The position numbers and the translations under genes were made by a program. From Chthoniobacterales bacterium (GTDB taxonomy: Bacteria; Verrucomicrobiota; Verrucomicrobiia; Chthoniobacterales; UBA6821), in the NCBI GenBank assembly GCA_026461395.1, contig JAPJNA010000027.1, forward strand, positions 1-45,128: a DNA stretch of 45,128 nt, read 5' to 3'. Below are positions 1 through 8,215 of this stretch, one piece after another; positions within the stretch are counted from its first letter, which is position 1, and each line of letters opens with the position of its first letter. The notes under the pieces were generated by a model. The model did no database searches. It saw nothing but the letters and a program-made list of their open reading frames with translations, and was not told the origin of the DNA.

Positions 1-1
1 C

Positions 2-553
2 GTTTTCCATGTCACGGCGATCACGCACCGGAAGGAGGCTGTCTACCCCTGCACGATCGTCGGGATTCCGCCGATGGAGGATTTCTACATGGGAGAGGCG
101 AGCGTTCGGATCTTCCTGCCGATCTTCAAAATGAATTTCCCCGAGATCGTCGATATGGCGCTTCCGGCCGAGGGGACCTTCCACAACCTCGTCTTTGTCT
201 CGATCAAGAAGCAGTACCCCTGGCAGGCCTTCAAGGTGATGCACGGACTCTGGGGCATGGGCCAGATGATGTTCGCCAAGTACATCGTCGTCGTGGATCA
301 GGACTGCGACGTGCAGAACACCTCGGAAGTTCTTTTCCGCTGGATGGCCAATACTGACCCGCAGCGCGATAGCATCCTGACCAAGAATCCGCTTGATAGC
401 CTAGACCATGCCCCGACCGTACCCAACATGGGCGGTCACATGGGCTTCGACGCCACGAAGAAAATCCCCGGCGAAGGGTACATGCGCGGCTGGCCCGATC
501 TCGTGAAAATGGACGAGGCGACTAAGGCATGGGCGGATGGGTTCAGGGGATAG
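2..553 (+). CDS. UbiD family decarboxylase, C-terminal part (cut by window edge)
   Basis: The first 551 bases are an open frame entering from the left edge; only the last 183 residues are present. The stretch GIPPMEDFYMGEA, the later VVVDQDCDVQN and the ending with PNMGGHMGFDATKK are typical of UbiD-type non-oxidative decarboxylases, which use prenylated FMN. Members act on 4-hydroxy-3-polyprenylbenzoate (ubiquinone) or on the 1,4-dihydroxy-6-naphthoate-type intermediate in futalosine-route menaquinone synthesis. Which substrate applies here cannot be told from this fragment. The prenyl-FMN synthase partner (UbiX) is not in the window. The stop at 551-553 is followed directly by a G-rich heptad repeat tract. 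The family call is firm; the substrate is open. Confidence 0.9.
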   Translation, partial: VFHVTAITHRKEAVYPCTIVGIPPMEDFYMGEASVRIFLPIFKMNFPEIVDMALPAEGTFHNLVFVSIKKQYPWQAFKVMHGLWGMGQMMFAKYIVVVDQDCDVQNTSEVLFRWMANTDPQRDSILTKNPLDSLDHAPTVPNMGGHMGFDATKKIPGEGYMRGWPDLVKMDEATKAWADGFRG

Positions 554-597
554 GGGATAAATGGGAGCTGGGAGTTAGGAGATAGAAGTTGGGGGGA
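546..597. repeat. Degenerate heptanucleotide tract (G-rich)
   Basis: Just inside and after the UbiD stop codon the sequence reads as 7-nt units such as GGGAGCT, GGGAGTT, AGGAGAT and AGAAGTT, ending in a G run. The same style of tract recurs in most other long spacers of the window. No coding potential is seen. Confidence 0.65.
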
Positions 598-931
598 GGC
601 AGAGAGAAGGATGAAAGCTGAGTCGAAGGTCAAAAGCCTCTACCCAATGCCTTCTCTCTGCGTTCTCAGCGCCTCTGCGCGATCAATTCCGCAATCAGTT
701 TCCTGAGTTCCAGAAGCTCATTGAGCAGGCAAGCAATTCCAGATTAAAATCTGTAGTCTCAGTTTCCCGATTTCATTTCTTCTCCATCATTCGATGGGTC
801 CGAGATTCCATGACGAGCCCATCGCTGATACCTCACAAAAACAGATTGACGCGTCTTGGGGGGCTATCGTTCACTCTTCGAAAATCCACCCCCCCTTCTA
901 CCTCCCCACCTACAGACCAATTTTCAACCTT
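598..931. other. Intergenic region with dispersed repeat copy
   Basis: About 330 bases between the heptad tract and the next gene. It holds one copy of a 64-bp dispersed repeat (699-762) and, near 880-925, a C/T-rich stretch (CCCTTCTACCTCCCCACCTA) that resembles text near 22860. An open frame extends upstream to 794, but its residues before 932 look unlike a protein N-terminus. I see no convincing promoter. Confidence 0.5.
699..762 (+). repeat. 64-bp dispersed repeat, copy 1
   Basis: This 64-bp block matches 2537-2600 with three mismatches (bases 14 and 17 and one in the final GTAGTCTCAG/GTAATCTCAG). It contains a small palindrome, CAGATT-AA-AATCTG. Both copies lie in the same orientation and bracket the SUMF1-like gene and the hicBA remnant. 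Confidence 0.85.
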
Positions 932-1888
932 ATGAAGAAGCTCCTACTCGCCACAGCGCTCCTTGCTGGCGCTAGCCTCACCGCCGCCCACGCCGACAAC
1001 TTCGGAACGGGGGCTAATCAGTTCACCCTCGACTTCACCACGATTGGTAATGCCAATAACAGCGCCGACACCAACGGCTACGGTTCGGTCGGTTACGATT
1101 ATAGGATCGGAACCTATGAGATCTCTCAGTACCAGATCGATAGGGCCACGGCCTCCGGACTCTCCAATGTCGTGGCCGGAGCCTTTAGTGGCGATAGGCC
1201 TGCGGGCCTCATGACTTGGTTTGAGTCGGCGGCTTTCGTGAACTGGCTCAATACCAGCAAGGGATTTACTCCTGCCTACAATCTGACATGGAGTGGCAGC
1301 ACCTGGAGCATGGCCCTCTGGGTAGAGGGCGCTGCAGGTTATGATGCGAATAATAAATACCGCAGTTCCCTGGCCAAGTATTTCCTCCCGAGCGAGAATG
1401 AGTTCTATAAGGCGGCTTTCGGCAAGAGTGACGGGATTGGTTACTACCTGTATCCGACGGCCAGCACCAATGCCCCCACGGCTGTTGCAAGTGGAATCGC
1501 CTCAGGGACGGCTGTCTATAAACAAGAATGGGGCCAAGGACCCGCTTCTATCTATCAAGCTGGAGGACGCAGCTCCTACGGGACGATGGGTCAGGGAGGG
1601 AATATGCAGGAATGGCAGGAAAGTTCCTCGGATGGCACGAATAACAATGTGGGTGATCAACGCATGGTTAGAGGTGGTTACTGGCATTTCAACAGTGCTC
1701 CTCTCGATTCTTCGTCCCGCCCCACCTACGATCCGACCACTGGTAATGTCCCTAACCTTGGTTTCCGTGTTGCCAGCGTCAGTGGAATTGTTCCAGAAAG
1801 CCCTCTCATCCCCGAACCCTCCACCTACGCCCTCTTCGGCCTCGGTGCGCTCGCGCTGGTGATCGCCTACCGCCGGAAGACTGCCTGA
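932..1888 (+). CDS. PEP-CTERM protein with SUMF1/FGE-like fold, cysteine-free
   Basis: A 318-residue secreted protein. The start at 932 is chosen because MKKLLLATALLAGASLTAAHA is a clean signal peptide; the open frame before it is atypical. The middle follows the formylglycine-generating-enzyme / C-type-lectin-like layout: GTYEISQYQ near residue 48, a FVNWLN block near 95, FLPSENEFYKAAFG near 150, GQGGNMQEWQES near 220, then RMVRGGYWHF and NLGFRVAS. The end carries IPEPSTYALFGLG, a hydrophobic helix and an arginine-rich tail, which is a PEP-CTERM sorting signal. The protein has no cysteine at all, so it cannot use the two-cysteine chemistry of true formylglycine-generating enzyme; a structural or binding role outside the cell is more likely. 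An exosortase is expected elsewhere in the genome. A strong terminator follows. Confidence 0.88.
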   Translation: MKKLLLATALLAGASLTAAHADNFGTGANQFTLDFTTIGNANNSADTNGYGSVGYDYRIGTYEISQYQIDRATASGLSNVVAGAFSGDRPAGLMTWFESAAFVNWLNTSKGFTPAYNLTWSGSTWSMALWVEGAAGYDANNKYRSSLAKYFLPSENEFYKAAFGKSDGIGYYLYPTASTNAPTAVASGIASGTAVYKQEWGQGPASIYQAGGRSSYGTMGQGGNMQEWQESSSDGTNNNVGDQRMVRGGYWHFNSAPLDSSSRPTYDPTTGNVPNLGFRVASVSGIVPESPLIPEPSTYALFGLGALALVIAYRRKTA

Positions 1889-1920
1889 GCTCATCAGCTA
1901 AGAAGCATATAATCTGAAAG

Positions 1921-1953
1921 GCCCGTCTCCCGAAAAAGGGTGACGGGCTTTTT
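1921..1953 (+). terminator. Rho-independent terminator after the SUMF1-like gene
   Basis: The stem GCCCGTC (1921-1927) pairs with GACGGGC (1942-1948) and is followed by five T residues at 1949-1953. It lies 32 bases after the upstream stop codon. Confidence 0.85.
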
Positions 1954-2044
1954 GATTAAGAAAAGAGGAAGGGTCTTTGGGAAGGCCTGCATCGGCTCCT
2001 ATCGCCGGCTTGCTTCCCTACCTGAATTCGGTAATTTCTACGCT

Positions 2045-2263
2045 ATGAGTGAGATTATTTTCGAGGTTGTGGAGGACGAGATGGAGGGCGGATATGTCGC
2101 CACAGCATTGGGACACGCCATCGTGACGGAGGGGGGGACGCTTGAAGAACTCCGGTCGATGGTAAGAGATGCCGTGCAGTGCCATTTCGGGGATGGTTCG
2201 GTCGGGTTGATGCCCAAGGTCATCCGCCTTCACTTTGTGAGGGACGAGGTTCTGGCCGCGTGA
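2045..2263 (+). CDS. hicB: HicB-like antitoxin
   Basis: A 72-residue protein starting MSEIIFEVVEDEMEGG and continuing with GYVATALGHAIVTEGGTLEELRSMVRDAV, the beta-alpha core of the HicB family (the antitoxin that binds and neutralises the HicA mRNA interferase). ATG 2045 is chosen because the frame upstream runs back into the preceding terminator. No C-terminal DNA-binding domain is visible; this is the short form. The stop TGA (2261-2263) overlaps a GTG start for the HicA remnant as GTGA, the tight coupling usual for such pairs. The antitoxin looks intact while the toxin is broken. Confidence 0.8.
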   Translation: MSEIIFEVVEDEMEGGYVATALGHAIVTEGGTLEELRSMVRDAVQCHFGDGSVGLMPKVIRLHFVRDEVLAA

Positions 2264-2500
2264 GGACCCCTCGCGACGTCACGGGTTCCGATCTGGTCAA
2301 GGCTCTTAAGGTTCTCGGCTATGAGCGTGTGCGTCAGGAGGACTCCCACATTCGCCTCTCCACGCAGCAGGGGGGAGATTTCATGTTACGGTGCCGAATC
2401 ACTCCCGATGAGACTGGGGACATTCAAGAGCATCATCAAGCTGATCGCCGTGCATCACGGGATGACCCCGGAGGAACTTATTGGTAAGCTGGAGCTCTAG
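2260..2500 (+). pseudogene. hicA: HicA mRNA-interferase toxin, frameshifted
   Basis: From GTG 2260 the product begins with a normal HicA N-terminus: VTGSDLVKALKVLGYERVRQ followed by EDSHIRLS, which includes the conserved G-Y-x-x-V-R-Q-x-x-S-H segment with the catalytic histidine. The expected continuation VPNHSR is found only in a second frame (2391-2408), and the following RLGTFKSIIKLIAVHHGM and PEELIGKLEL only in a third (2411-2500). Two small indels are therefore needed, near 2385-2391 and near 2408-2411. Read without them, the frame stops at 2487 with a scrambled tail. HicA would cleave mRNA; this copy probably cannot. Sequencing error is possible, but two separate shifts in about 25 bases favour decay. 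Confidence 0.78.
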
Positions 2501-2536
2501 GGATCTAGCCGCCCGTTCATAAGCCGCTGCGCCCCC

Positions 2537-2600
2537 TTTCCTGAGTTCCTGATGCTCATTGAGCAGGCAAGCAATTCCAGATTAAAATCTGTAATCTCAG
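2537..2600 (+). repeat. 64-bp dispersed repeat, copy 2
   Basis: Second copy of the block at 699-762, with three mismatches. Its right end overlaps the stop codon (2597-2599, minus strand) of the squalene/phytoene synthase gene, so the repeat supplies the last codon boundary of that gene. Confidence 0.85.
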
Positions 2601-3460
2601 CTCCTCGCGGTCATCACCCGGAGCAGGAGTAGAAGTTTCCTCAAGGTGGGAACCCGGTATCGCTTGGCAAAAACATCGTATCGGTCGCGGTGCATCTGGA
2701 GCAGGAGATCTCGGTAGATGGCGCTCATGAATCGTGCGGGACGCATGAGGCGGTGTTGGTTGAGGCTCATCTCCGACCAGGCCAGCTCAGCTTTGGCAAA
2801 GTAAGAGTCGGCCCGATCGGCCTGATGGTTGAGGAGATGGGTCATGGAGGGTGACGAAGTGTTTTCCAAGATCTCGCGCTCACTCACGCCGAAGCGCTCG
2901 AAATCCTCACGGGGGATGTAGATACGGCCAATCGATGCATCCTCGGCGACATCACGCAGGATATTGGTGAGTTGCAGGGCGATGCCTAGCTGCTCCGCAT
3001 AGCGCTCCACGGCTTCTCCCTGAGCTCCAAAGATCCGTGCGCTGAGAAGCCCCACGGCCGAGGCGACGCGGCGGCAGTAGGGTTCCAGATCCGAGAACGT
3101 CACGAACCGGACCTGTCCACTATCCGCTACGTCCATGAGCATCCCACGGACGATTTCCCGGAGCAGTTCCCGGTCGAGATCTCTCCGGGCCACCATGTTG
3201 CGGAAGTCGGCAGGGAGTGCTTCTTCGTTCCCGGGCTTCAATGCCTCCAACCAGTCATCGAGCAGTTCCCGCTTCCGCTCCGGCGGATTGCCGGGCAAGT
3301 CGGCGAGGTCATCGACCGTACGGCAGAAATCGGCGAAGAGGAGGGCATCGCGTCTCTGCTCTCCGGGTAGTAGGAATAATCCCAGCACCAAATTGGAGCC
3401 CCGCCGTCGGTCCGGGGAGAGTCCCGGTCGATTACGCGAGTGAGCGTGTGATAGGTCCAT
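2597..3460 (-). CDS. Squalene/phytoene synthase family protein
   Basis: 287 residues. The family condenses two isoprenyl diphosphates head to head (presqualene, squalene or phytoene products) at the membrane. Seen here: GSNLVLGLFLLP near residue 21, the first Asp-rich motif FCRTVDDLAD with D50, D51 and D54, and the second, QLTNILRDVAED, with N166, D170 and D174. Length is normal for HpnC/HpnD/CrtB. There is no neighbouring isoprenoid gene, so hopanoid (HpnC/HpnD) and carotenoid (CrtB) roles cannot be separated. The gene is divergent from pgsA, with a 96-base spacer. The minus-strand stop lies inside the dispersed repeat at 2537-2600. Confidence 0.9.
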   Translation of the reverse strand: MDLSHAHSRNRPGLSPDRRRGSNLVLGLFLLPGEQRRDALLFADFCRTVDDLADLPGNPPERKRELLDDWLEALKPGNEEALPADFRNMVARRDLDRELLREIVRGMLMDVADSGQVRFVTFSDLEPYCRRVASAVGLLSARIFGAQGEAVERYAEQLGIALQLTNILRDVAEDASIGRIYIPREDFERFGVSEREILENTSSPSMTHLLNHQADRADSYFAKAELAWSEMSLNQHRLMRPARFMSAIYRDLLLQMHRDRYDVFAKRYRVPTLRKLLLLLRVMTARS

Positions 3461-3556
3461 GGGTCTGGATCCGTAGCGTAGGGTCTCCCTCTTCCTTGTT
3501 CAGCATTTAACTTTTAGCTTTCCGCTTTTTCCTCAGCCACGGAATGTGGCGGAAGT

Positions 3557-4156
3557 ATGACCCTTCCTAACCAGATCACTATCGCCCGGATCCTGCTGAT
3601 CCCGGTCTTTGTCGTCCTTGCGATCTATTATGGGAAGACAGCCGCTTCCGGTCACCCCGATGAGAATCTTCGCTTCGCAACCATTGCCGTTTTTCTTGCG
3701 GCCGCCCTGAGTGACGGGATTGATGGATGGCTAGCCCGCCGATTTCACCTCAAGTCACGCCTAGGCGCCATCCTGGATCCGATCGCCGACAAGGGGCTGA
3801 TGCTGACGGCAATCATCACTCTAAGTGTCACGAAGTGGCCCTACGAACTCCCTGTGTGGTACCCGGTGCTCGTGATCGCCCGTGACATCATCATTGTGGT
3901 CGGGTGTGCCATCCTGCGTCTGCTCAACGATCATCTGGAAGTGAAACCCTCGTATTTGGGCAAGGCCTCCACCTTCCTACAGATGCTGACAGTTGCCGTT
4001 GTCATGATGCAGTGGAGTCACTGCGATCTGGTGGTTTGGGTCTCCGGAGCAATCACGCTTCTGAGCGGTATCGGCTACGTCGCCTCCGGCATCAAGCAAC
4101 TCCAGGATGGCGGACACACAGTTCCCGTGACACCCTCGGATAAACCGACTTCCTAA
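3557..4156 (+). CDS. pgsA: CDP-diacylglycerol--glycerol-3-phosphate 3-phosphatidyltransferase
   Basis: 199 residues, the usual size. It makes phosphatidylglycerol phosphate from CDP-diacylglycerol and glycerol-3-phosphate, the committed step to phosphatidylglycerol and cardiolipin, in the inner membrane. The CDP-alcohol phosphotransferase signature is complete: D53-G54, D56-G57, A60-R61, G70, D74 and D78. Several hydrophobic helices surround it, and the N-terminus [14 protein letters not shown] is typical of PgsA. The der gene follows after 25 bases on the same strand, so the two are probably cotranscribed. A GGCGGAA stretch sits just before the ATG, one of the few SD-like sequences in this window. 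Confidence 0.93.
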   Translation: MTLPNQITIARILLIPVFVVLAIYYGKTAASGHPDENLRFATIAVFLAAALSDGIDGWLARRFHLKSRLGAILDPIADKGLMLTAIITLSVTKWPYELPVWYPVLVIARDIIIVVGCAILRLLNDHLEVKPSYLGKASTFLQMLTVAVVMMQWSHCDLVVWVSGAITLLSGIGYVASGIKQLQDGGHTVPVTPSDKPTS

Positions 4157-4181
4157 GCAGGGCCAACACTTTATTTTTTTC

Positions 4182-5786
4182 ATGAGACGAGTCGCTATTG
4201 TCGGTCGCCCCAATGTGGGGAAATCCTCCCTCTTCAACCGTCTCATGGGACGGAGGGTTGCGATTGTCCATGATCAGCCGGGAGTGACCCGCGATCGTCT
4301 CGCCGGAATCTGCAAGACGGGCCCCGCGCCCTTCGAGATCATCGATACGGGTGGTATCGGCGATGCACCGGATCCTGATTTTGCCGAGGCGACCCATGTG
4401 GCCGCGCAGGTCGCGATCGCGAGTGCCGATCTGCTCCTCTTTGTTGTCGACGGCCGCGCCGGCCTCACACCTTTGGATCGCGAGCTGGCCCGGATGCTTC
4501 GATCCGGAGGGCGCCCCCTTATCCTGGTCATCAACAAGATCGATCAGGAAATGCATGAGTCGCTGGTCGCGGATTTTTTCCCACTCGGCTTTCCGGAGGT
4601 GCTGACAATCAGCGCCGCCCATGGACGCGGCACCATTGATCTGCTCGAGATGATCGGCGGCAAGCTCGGAGAGATGGCTTCTGTCGCTGTCACCGAACCT
4701 GAGGATCTCTCGGCACCCCGGCTGGCTATCGTGGGCCGTCCGAATGTCGGGAAATCCTCACTCCTGAACCGGTTGCTCGGCGAGGAGCGCAGCATCGTCA
4801 GCAACATCTCCGGCACCACCCGCGACGCCCTCGATGTCCACTGTGAGTTGGGAGGAGAGCCCTATATTCTCGTGGATACTGCCGGACTTCGTCACCGTTC
4901 CAAGCCCGACACCTCGGTGGAGATCTTCAGCGCGATGCGTTCCGAGGAAGCGATCCGACGGGCTGAAGCGGGGTTGCTCGTGGTCGATGCGACTGAGGGA
5001 GTCACCACCCAGGACAAACGCATCGCCGGCATGCTTCAGGAATCGTACAAGGCCTGCATCATCCTGCTCAACAAATGGGATCTCGTCAGCAAGGAGGACG
5101 GAGGGCGCGCCTCCCAAGGCGAACAGTCCGAGGTGATCCGCAAGGACCTCTTCTTCCTCGATTACGCGCCGGTCGTCTGCATTTCGGCCAAGACGGGCCA
5201 GGGTTTCAGTCGGATTTTCTCAGCGCTCAAGAGCGTTCGTCAGGAAACCGAAACCCGCATCTCGACGGGAGAGCTGAACCGATTCTTCCGAGACACCTTC
5301 GAGCAGCATCCTCCTCCCTCCAAGTCGGGCAAGCGCTTCAAGCTTCTCTATGCCACCCAAGTGTTGCCGGCGATCGTACGGCCGTTCAGCCCTCCCGAGT
5401 TTCTTCTCTTTGTGAATGATCCCGATCTCATCACGGATGCTTACCGCGAATACCTCTTCAATCAATTCCGGGCACGCTGGCCCTTTCCTGGTGTTCCGAT
5501 CCGCCTTCGCATGAAGGGGCGCGATAGCCGTGAGGTTCAGGATCGCAAAAAGGAGGGCCGTACGATCACTCATGCCGCAATCGCCGCGGAGGATGCAGAC
5601 TCAGTCAGGGAGAATAAAGAGCATAAGGATATTAAGGAAAAAAAGGAATCTCAGGATAAGGCTCCTCGTCGCCCTCTCCTGAAGGCGGTGCCGCGTCCCC
5701 GTCGCGCCCCCTCCCACAAGCCACAGAAGCGTCTCGGTGGGAAAAAGACAGCGGCTCCCCGCAAGGGAAGAGCCCCGCGTCGTTGA
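4182..5786 (+). CDS. der: Ribosome biogenesis GTPase Der (EngA) with long basic tail
   Basis: 534 residues. Der is an essential tandem-GTPase factor for 50S ribosome assembly. Two G domains are visible: [16 protein letters not shown] near residue 8 with DTGGIGD and NKID, and [16 protein letters not shown] near residue 183 with DTAGLRHR and NKWD. A KH-like domain follows, ending near [17 protein letters not shown]. About 75 extra residues then form a Lys/Arg-rich tail, making the protein longer than the usual 430-500. The codons for residues about 474-490 (around 5610-5660) are A-rich, unlike the GC-rich remainder, and read like an in-frame repeat insertion. The leader before the ATG is a T run without an SD sequence. 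Confidence 0.95.
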   Translation: MRRVAIVGRPNVGKSSLFNRLMGRRVAIVHDQPGVTRDRLAGICKTGPAPFEIIDTGGIGDAPDPDFAEATHVAAQVAIASADLLLFVVDGRAGLTPLDRELARMLRSGGRPLILVINKIDQEMHESLVADFFPLGFPEVLTISAAHGRGTIDLLEMIGGKLGEMASVAVTEPEDLSAPRLAIVGRPNVGKSSLLNRLLGEERSIVSNISGTTRDALDVHCELGGEPYILVDTAGLRHRSKPDTSVEIFSAMRSEEAIRRAEAGLLVVDATEGVTTQDKRIAGMLQESYKACIILLNKWDLVSKEDGGRASQGEQSEVIRKDLFFLDYAPVVCISAKTGQGFSRIFSALKSVRQETETRISTGELNRFFRDTFEQHPPPSKSGKRFKLLYATQVLPAIVRPFSPPEFLLFVNDPDLITDAYREYLFNQFRARWPFPGVPIRLRMKGRDSREVQDRKKEGRTITHAAIAAEDADSVRENKEHKDIKEKKESQDKAPRRPLLKAVPRPRRAPSHKPQKRLGGKKTAAPRKGRAPRR

Positions 5787-5819
5787 CAGAGCACGTAGCT
5801 CCCGATACTTCAGTTCTTC

Positions 5820-5999
5820 ATGAACAGCTTCCCTTTTCCCGCTGAGCCTTCCGAGAAGCAGAATCTCATCGAGAGCGCCATCGGGCGCTGGCTTGTCGTA
5901 GTACTGCCGGTCGTCCTGATCGGGCATCTTCTGGGAGCCTTGGCAATTGTTGCCGCTCTCATGTCGGCCAATTTCAATATCCTCGGCTGGCTGGAGTAA
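5820..5999 (+). CDS. Small single-span membrane protein, unknown
   Basis: A 59-residue frame beginning MNSFPFPAEPSEKQNLIES, followed by one hydrophobic segment from about residue 24 to 48 (WLVVVLPVVLIGHLLGALAI and onward) and a short tail NFNILGWLE. It starts 33 bases after der on the same strand, so it may be a distal gene of the pgsA-der unit. I recognise no family. The composition (amphipathic N-terminus, one helix) looks genuinely protein-like, but the length makes this call tentative. Confidence 0.55.
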   Translation: MNSFPFPAEPSEKQNLIESAIGRWLVVVLPVVLIGHLLGALAIVAALMSANFNILGWLE

Positions 6000-6005
6000 C
6001 AGTCG

Positions 6006-6103
6006 TGGGTGATCGGTGACCGGGAATGGGTGATAGGGTATAAAAACCTGGAGTCTTTTTGATCCCTATAACCCATAACCCATAGCCTATTCCCTATCCC
6101 CCA
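6006..6103. repeat. Opposed heptanucleotide tracts (inverted pair)
   Basis: Left tract at about 6006-6043 in units such as GGGTGAT, CGGTGAC, CGGGAAT and AGGGTAT; right tract at about 6064-6103 in units CCCTATA, ACCCATA, ACCCATA, GCCTATT and CCCTATC. The right tract is roughly the reverse complement of the left, so transcripts from either strand could fold into an imperfect hairpin. It lies between convergent genes. Confidence 0.75.
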
Positions 6104-6122
6104 GCCGTCGCTACGCGACGGC
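6104..6122. terminator. Perfect 8-bp GC stem with 3-nt loop
   Basis: GCCGTCGC-tac-GCGACGGC directly abuts the heptad tract and touches the minus-strand stop of the YihY-like gene. There is no T run, so terminator function is uncertain; it may belong to the repeat element. Confidence 0.45.
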
Positions 6123-7096
6123 TACGGCTCCGGATGGTCCACTGGACTTTCTCTGTCGCCCGTTGTGCGCGCTCCGATTTGGCTGTGGTTGACATAGGCA
6201 TGGCCCCGGAGATGCGCCAGCGCGGCGCAGAGACATCCCCCTCCGATGATGATCACTCCGGCGATATAGACCCAGAGTAGCAGGAACATCATGCCACCCA
6301 TCGCCCCGTAGATGGCGTTGTAGTTGATAAGCTTCGGTACAATGTTCACGAAGAAGGCTTGGCCTACCTGGAGGAGAATGGCGACGAGCAGGGCCGGAAT
6401 CCAGATCTGGACAAAGCGGATCTTAAGACGCGGCGCCAGCATGAAGAGCACTGTGAAACAATAGAAGAGTACCAGGGTGCCTCCGACATAACGACTGAAG
6501 TCCACGACGGCCAGCGCGCGGGCGACGTTGAACATGGGGAAGTATTCGGTGATCACTCTCTCCAGGGAGTGCAATAGACGCGCCACCCCTTGCAGCGTTG
6601 CTGGAACGATGGTGCCGATGAGCAAGGCTCCCGACATGGCCAGGATCAGGAGGAGATTTTTCACCGGCATCTGCCACCAGGGGAGTCGGCGTGTGCCCCA
6701 GGCGTGGTTGATCGAGAGCACAAGTGAGTGGAAGAACCGCAGGGAGGCCCACGTTAGGATAAGGATCGAGACGATGCTGACACTGCCGCGCGCTTTTTCC
6801 AGACCCCGCACCATGCTCCAAAGAAGCTCCTGCTGTTCCTCCCCAATGGGAACGAAACGGTGGATGGTGGTCAGGGCCGTGTCTCCAGGGAAAAAGTATG
6901 AACCGATGGTCAGCAGCAGTGCAACAAGAGGAACGAGCGAGAAGAGGGCATAGTAGGCGAAGGCTGCCGCGTTCTCCCCGCCGCTGATCCGCGTATAGAT
7001 CGTCACCGTCTCACGGAGCAACCGCCAGAGGTAGAGTGCAGATGTGACGACATGCCTTGGAATCAATCTTTTTTGCTCACCAGCGCGCGTTGTCAT
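6122..7096 (-). CDS. YihY/BrkB-type integral membrane protein
   Basis: 324 residues with about six hydrophobic spans. The N-terminal NAAAFAYYALFSLVPLVALL and later GGTLVLFYCFTVLFMLAP and GAMGGMMFLLLWVYIAGVII segments match the YihY/BrkB family. Older annotations call this family ribonuclease BN, but that activity belongs to another protein (RNase Z), so no enzymatic role is assigned. Members are inner-membrane proteins of unclear, possibly transport-related function. It lies upstream of nothing obvious, with pdxH transcribed in the same direction 58 bases before its start. Confidence 0.88.
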   Translation of the reverse strand: MTTRAGEQKRLIPRHVVTSALYLWRLLRETVTIYTRISGGENAAAFAYYALFSLVPLVALLLTIGSYFFPGDTALTTIHRFVPIGEEQQELLWSMVRGLEKARGSVSIVSILILTWASLRFFHSLVLSINHAWGTRRLPWWQMPVKNLLLILAMSGALLIGTIVPATLQGVARLLHSLERVITEYFPMFNVARALAVVDFSRYVGGTLVLFYCFTVLFMLAPRLKIRFVQIWIPALLVAILLQVGQAFFVNIVPKLINYNAIYGAMGGMMFLLLWVYIAGVIIIGGGCLCAALAHLRGHAYVNHSQIGARTTGDRESPVDHPEP

Positions 7097-7154
7097 GGAG
7101 CAGGTATTTGGGAGACTTAGGGCTACAAGCTACTAGGGACTAGGAGACCAAGGG

Positions 7155-7841
7155 TTACGGACTCAGGCGTTCGATGATCCAAGCCATGCCTTCGGCTGAC
7201 TCCCCCTGCTTGGGGCGTCTATAACGGAAGCGGTCGTGAAGGCGGTTTGGTCGACCCTGCCAAAACTCGATCGTACGAGGGGAGACCTGATAGCCGCTCC
7301 AGAAATCGGGCACCGGGATCTCCTGTCCTGAGTAGCGCTCCTCCAGTTCCGCTGACTGTCGATCAAGCGTCTCGCGGTCGGGGAGCACCATGCTCTGGCG
7401 GGAGGCCCATGCTCCGATGCGACTACCCCGCGGACGGCTGGCGAAGTAGGCCTCCGTCTCCGAGCGGGGCAGGAGCGAGGCAATACCGTTGATCTGAATC
7501 TGACGCTCTAAGGGCTCCCAGTAGAAGAGCAGTGAGACAAAGTTGTTGGCGGCAATCTGCAAGGCCTTGCGGCTTCCAGTATTGGTGAAGAAACGGAATC
7601 CGGTCTCATCGTATCCCTTCAGCAGCACGACACGGGAAGAGACTTCCCCCTCCGGGGAACTCGTGGAGAGAACCATGGCAGTTGATTCCAGAACTGCCGG
7701 ACAAGCCGTCGCCTCATCCAGCCACGCATGGAACTGGACAAACGGATCGGGCGCGAGGTCGGCGCTCCGCAGTTCGGCATGATGGTAGTCACGCCGGAAC
7801 GAGGCCACGTCGAGAAGGTCGGGGCGCTCGGATTGTTCCAT
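7155..7841 (-). CDS. pdxH: Pyridoxamine/pyridoxine 5'-phosphate oxidase
   Basis: 228 residues from the chosen start at 7841 (MEQSERPDLLDVASFRRDY). The frame is open further to 7958, but the added residues look random and the family is about 215-230 long. PdxH oxidises PNP/PMP to pyridoxal phosphate with FMN in the cytosol. Landmarks are RVVLLKG, FFTNTGSRKA, LLFYWEPLERQIQING, SRIGAWASRQS and the C-terminal family signature in GYQVSPRTIEFWQGR followed by RLHDRFRYRR. All expected FMN and substrate-contact segments are present. YihY follows on the same strand. Confidence 0.95.
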   Translation of the reverse strand: MEQSERPDLLDVASFRRDYHHAELRSADLAPDPFVQFHAWLDEATACPAVLESTAMVLSTSSPEGEVSSRVVLLKGYDETGFRFFTNTGSRKALQIAANNFVSLLFYWEPLERQIQINGIASLLPRSETEAYFASRPRGSRIGAWASRQSMVLPDRETLDRQSAELEERYSGQEIPVPDFWSGYQVSPRTIEFWQGRPNRLHDRFRYRRPKQGESAEGMAWIIERLSP

Positions 7842-8092
7842 TGGGTGATCATGCAACAGGCACCGCCACGGAGGCACCCCTAAAATTGAGCGCAAATTGC
7901 TTTTGACAGAAGAAGGTCCGCGAATCATTCTTCTAATCCGCTTTTTCTCGAAAAGCATCGTTGCATCGTCGTCGCTATGAACTAGTACCGACCGGTATGA
8001 CGGTCATTGCTTTTAAGGAGTTGCGGAAACGACCCTAGCATCCCGAAGGTCGCTGTTCTTTCAACAACTTGGCCGGTCTTCGGACCGGGCAG
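7842..8092. promoter_or_regulatory. Upstream region of the tRNA-Thr/tuf unit
   Basis: About 250 bases between divergent pdxH and tRNA-Thr. A TTGACA (7903-7908) could be a -35 element, but no well-spaced -10 is visible. At 8073-8088 CCGGTC-TTCG-GACCGG forms a UUCG-capped 6-bp hairpin ending four bases before the tRNA. It lacks a T tract, so it is more likely a leader or processing element than a terminator. Confidence 0.45.
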
Positions 8093-8168
<76 letters not shown>

Positions 8169-8215
8169 GAGGAACGAATCACCAAAAAACAAAACAACCA
8201 GCACAACCCAACATT

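Noticed and set aside
794-931. Upstream extension of the SUMF1-like gene
   Set aside because: The extra 46 residues precede a perfect signal peptide and read like translated spacer.
6122-7096. Ribonuclease BN as product name
   Set aside because: That assignment for YihY-type proteins is historical; the RNase activity belongs to an unrelated protein.
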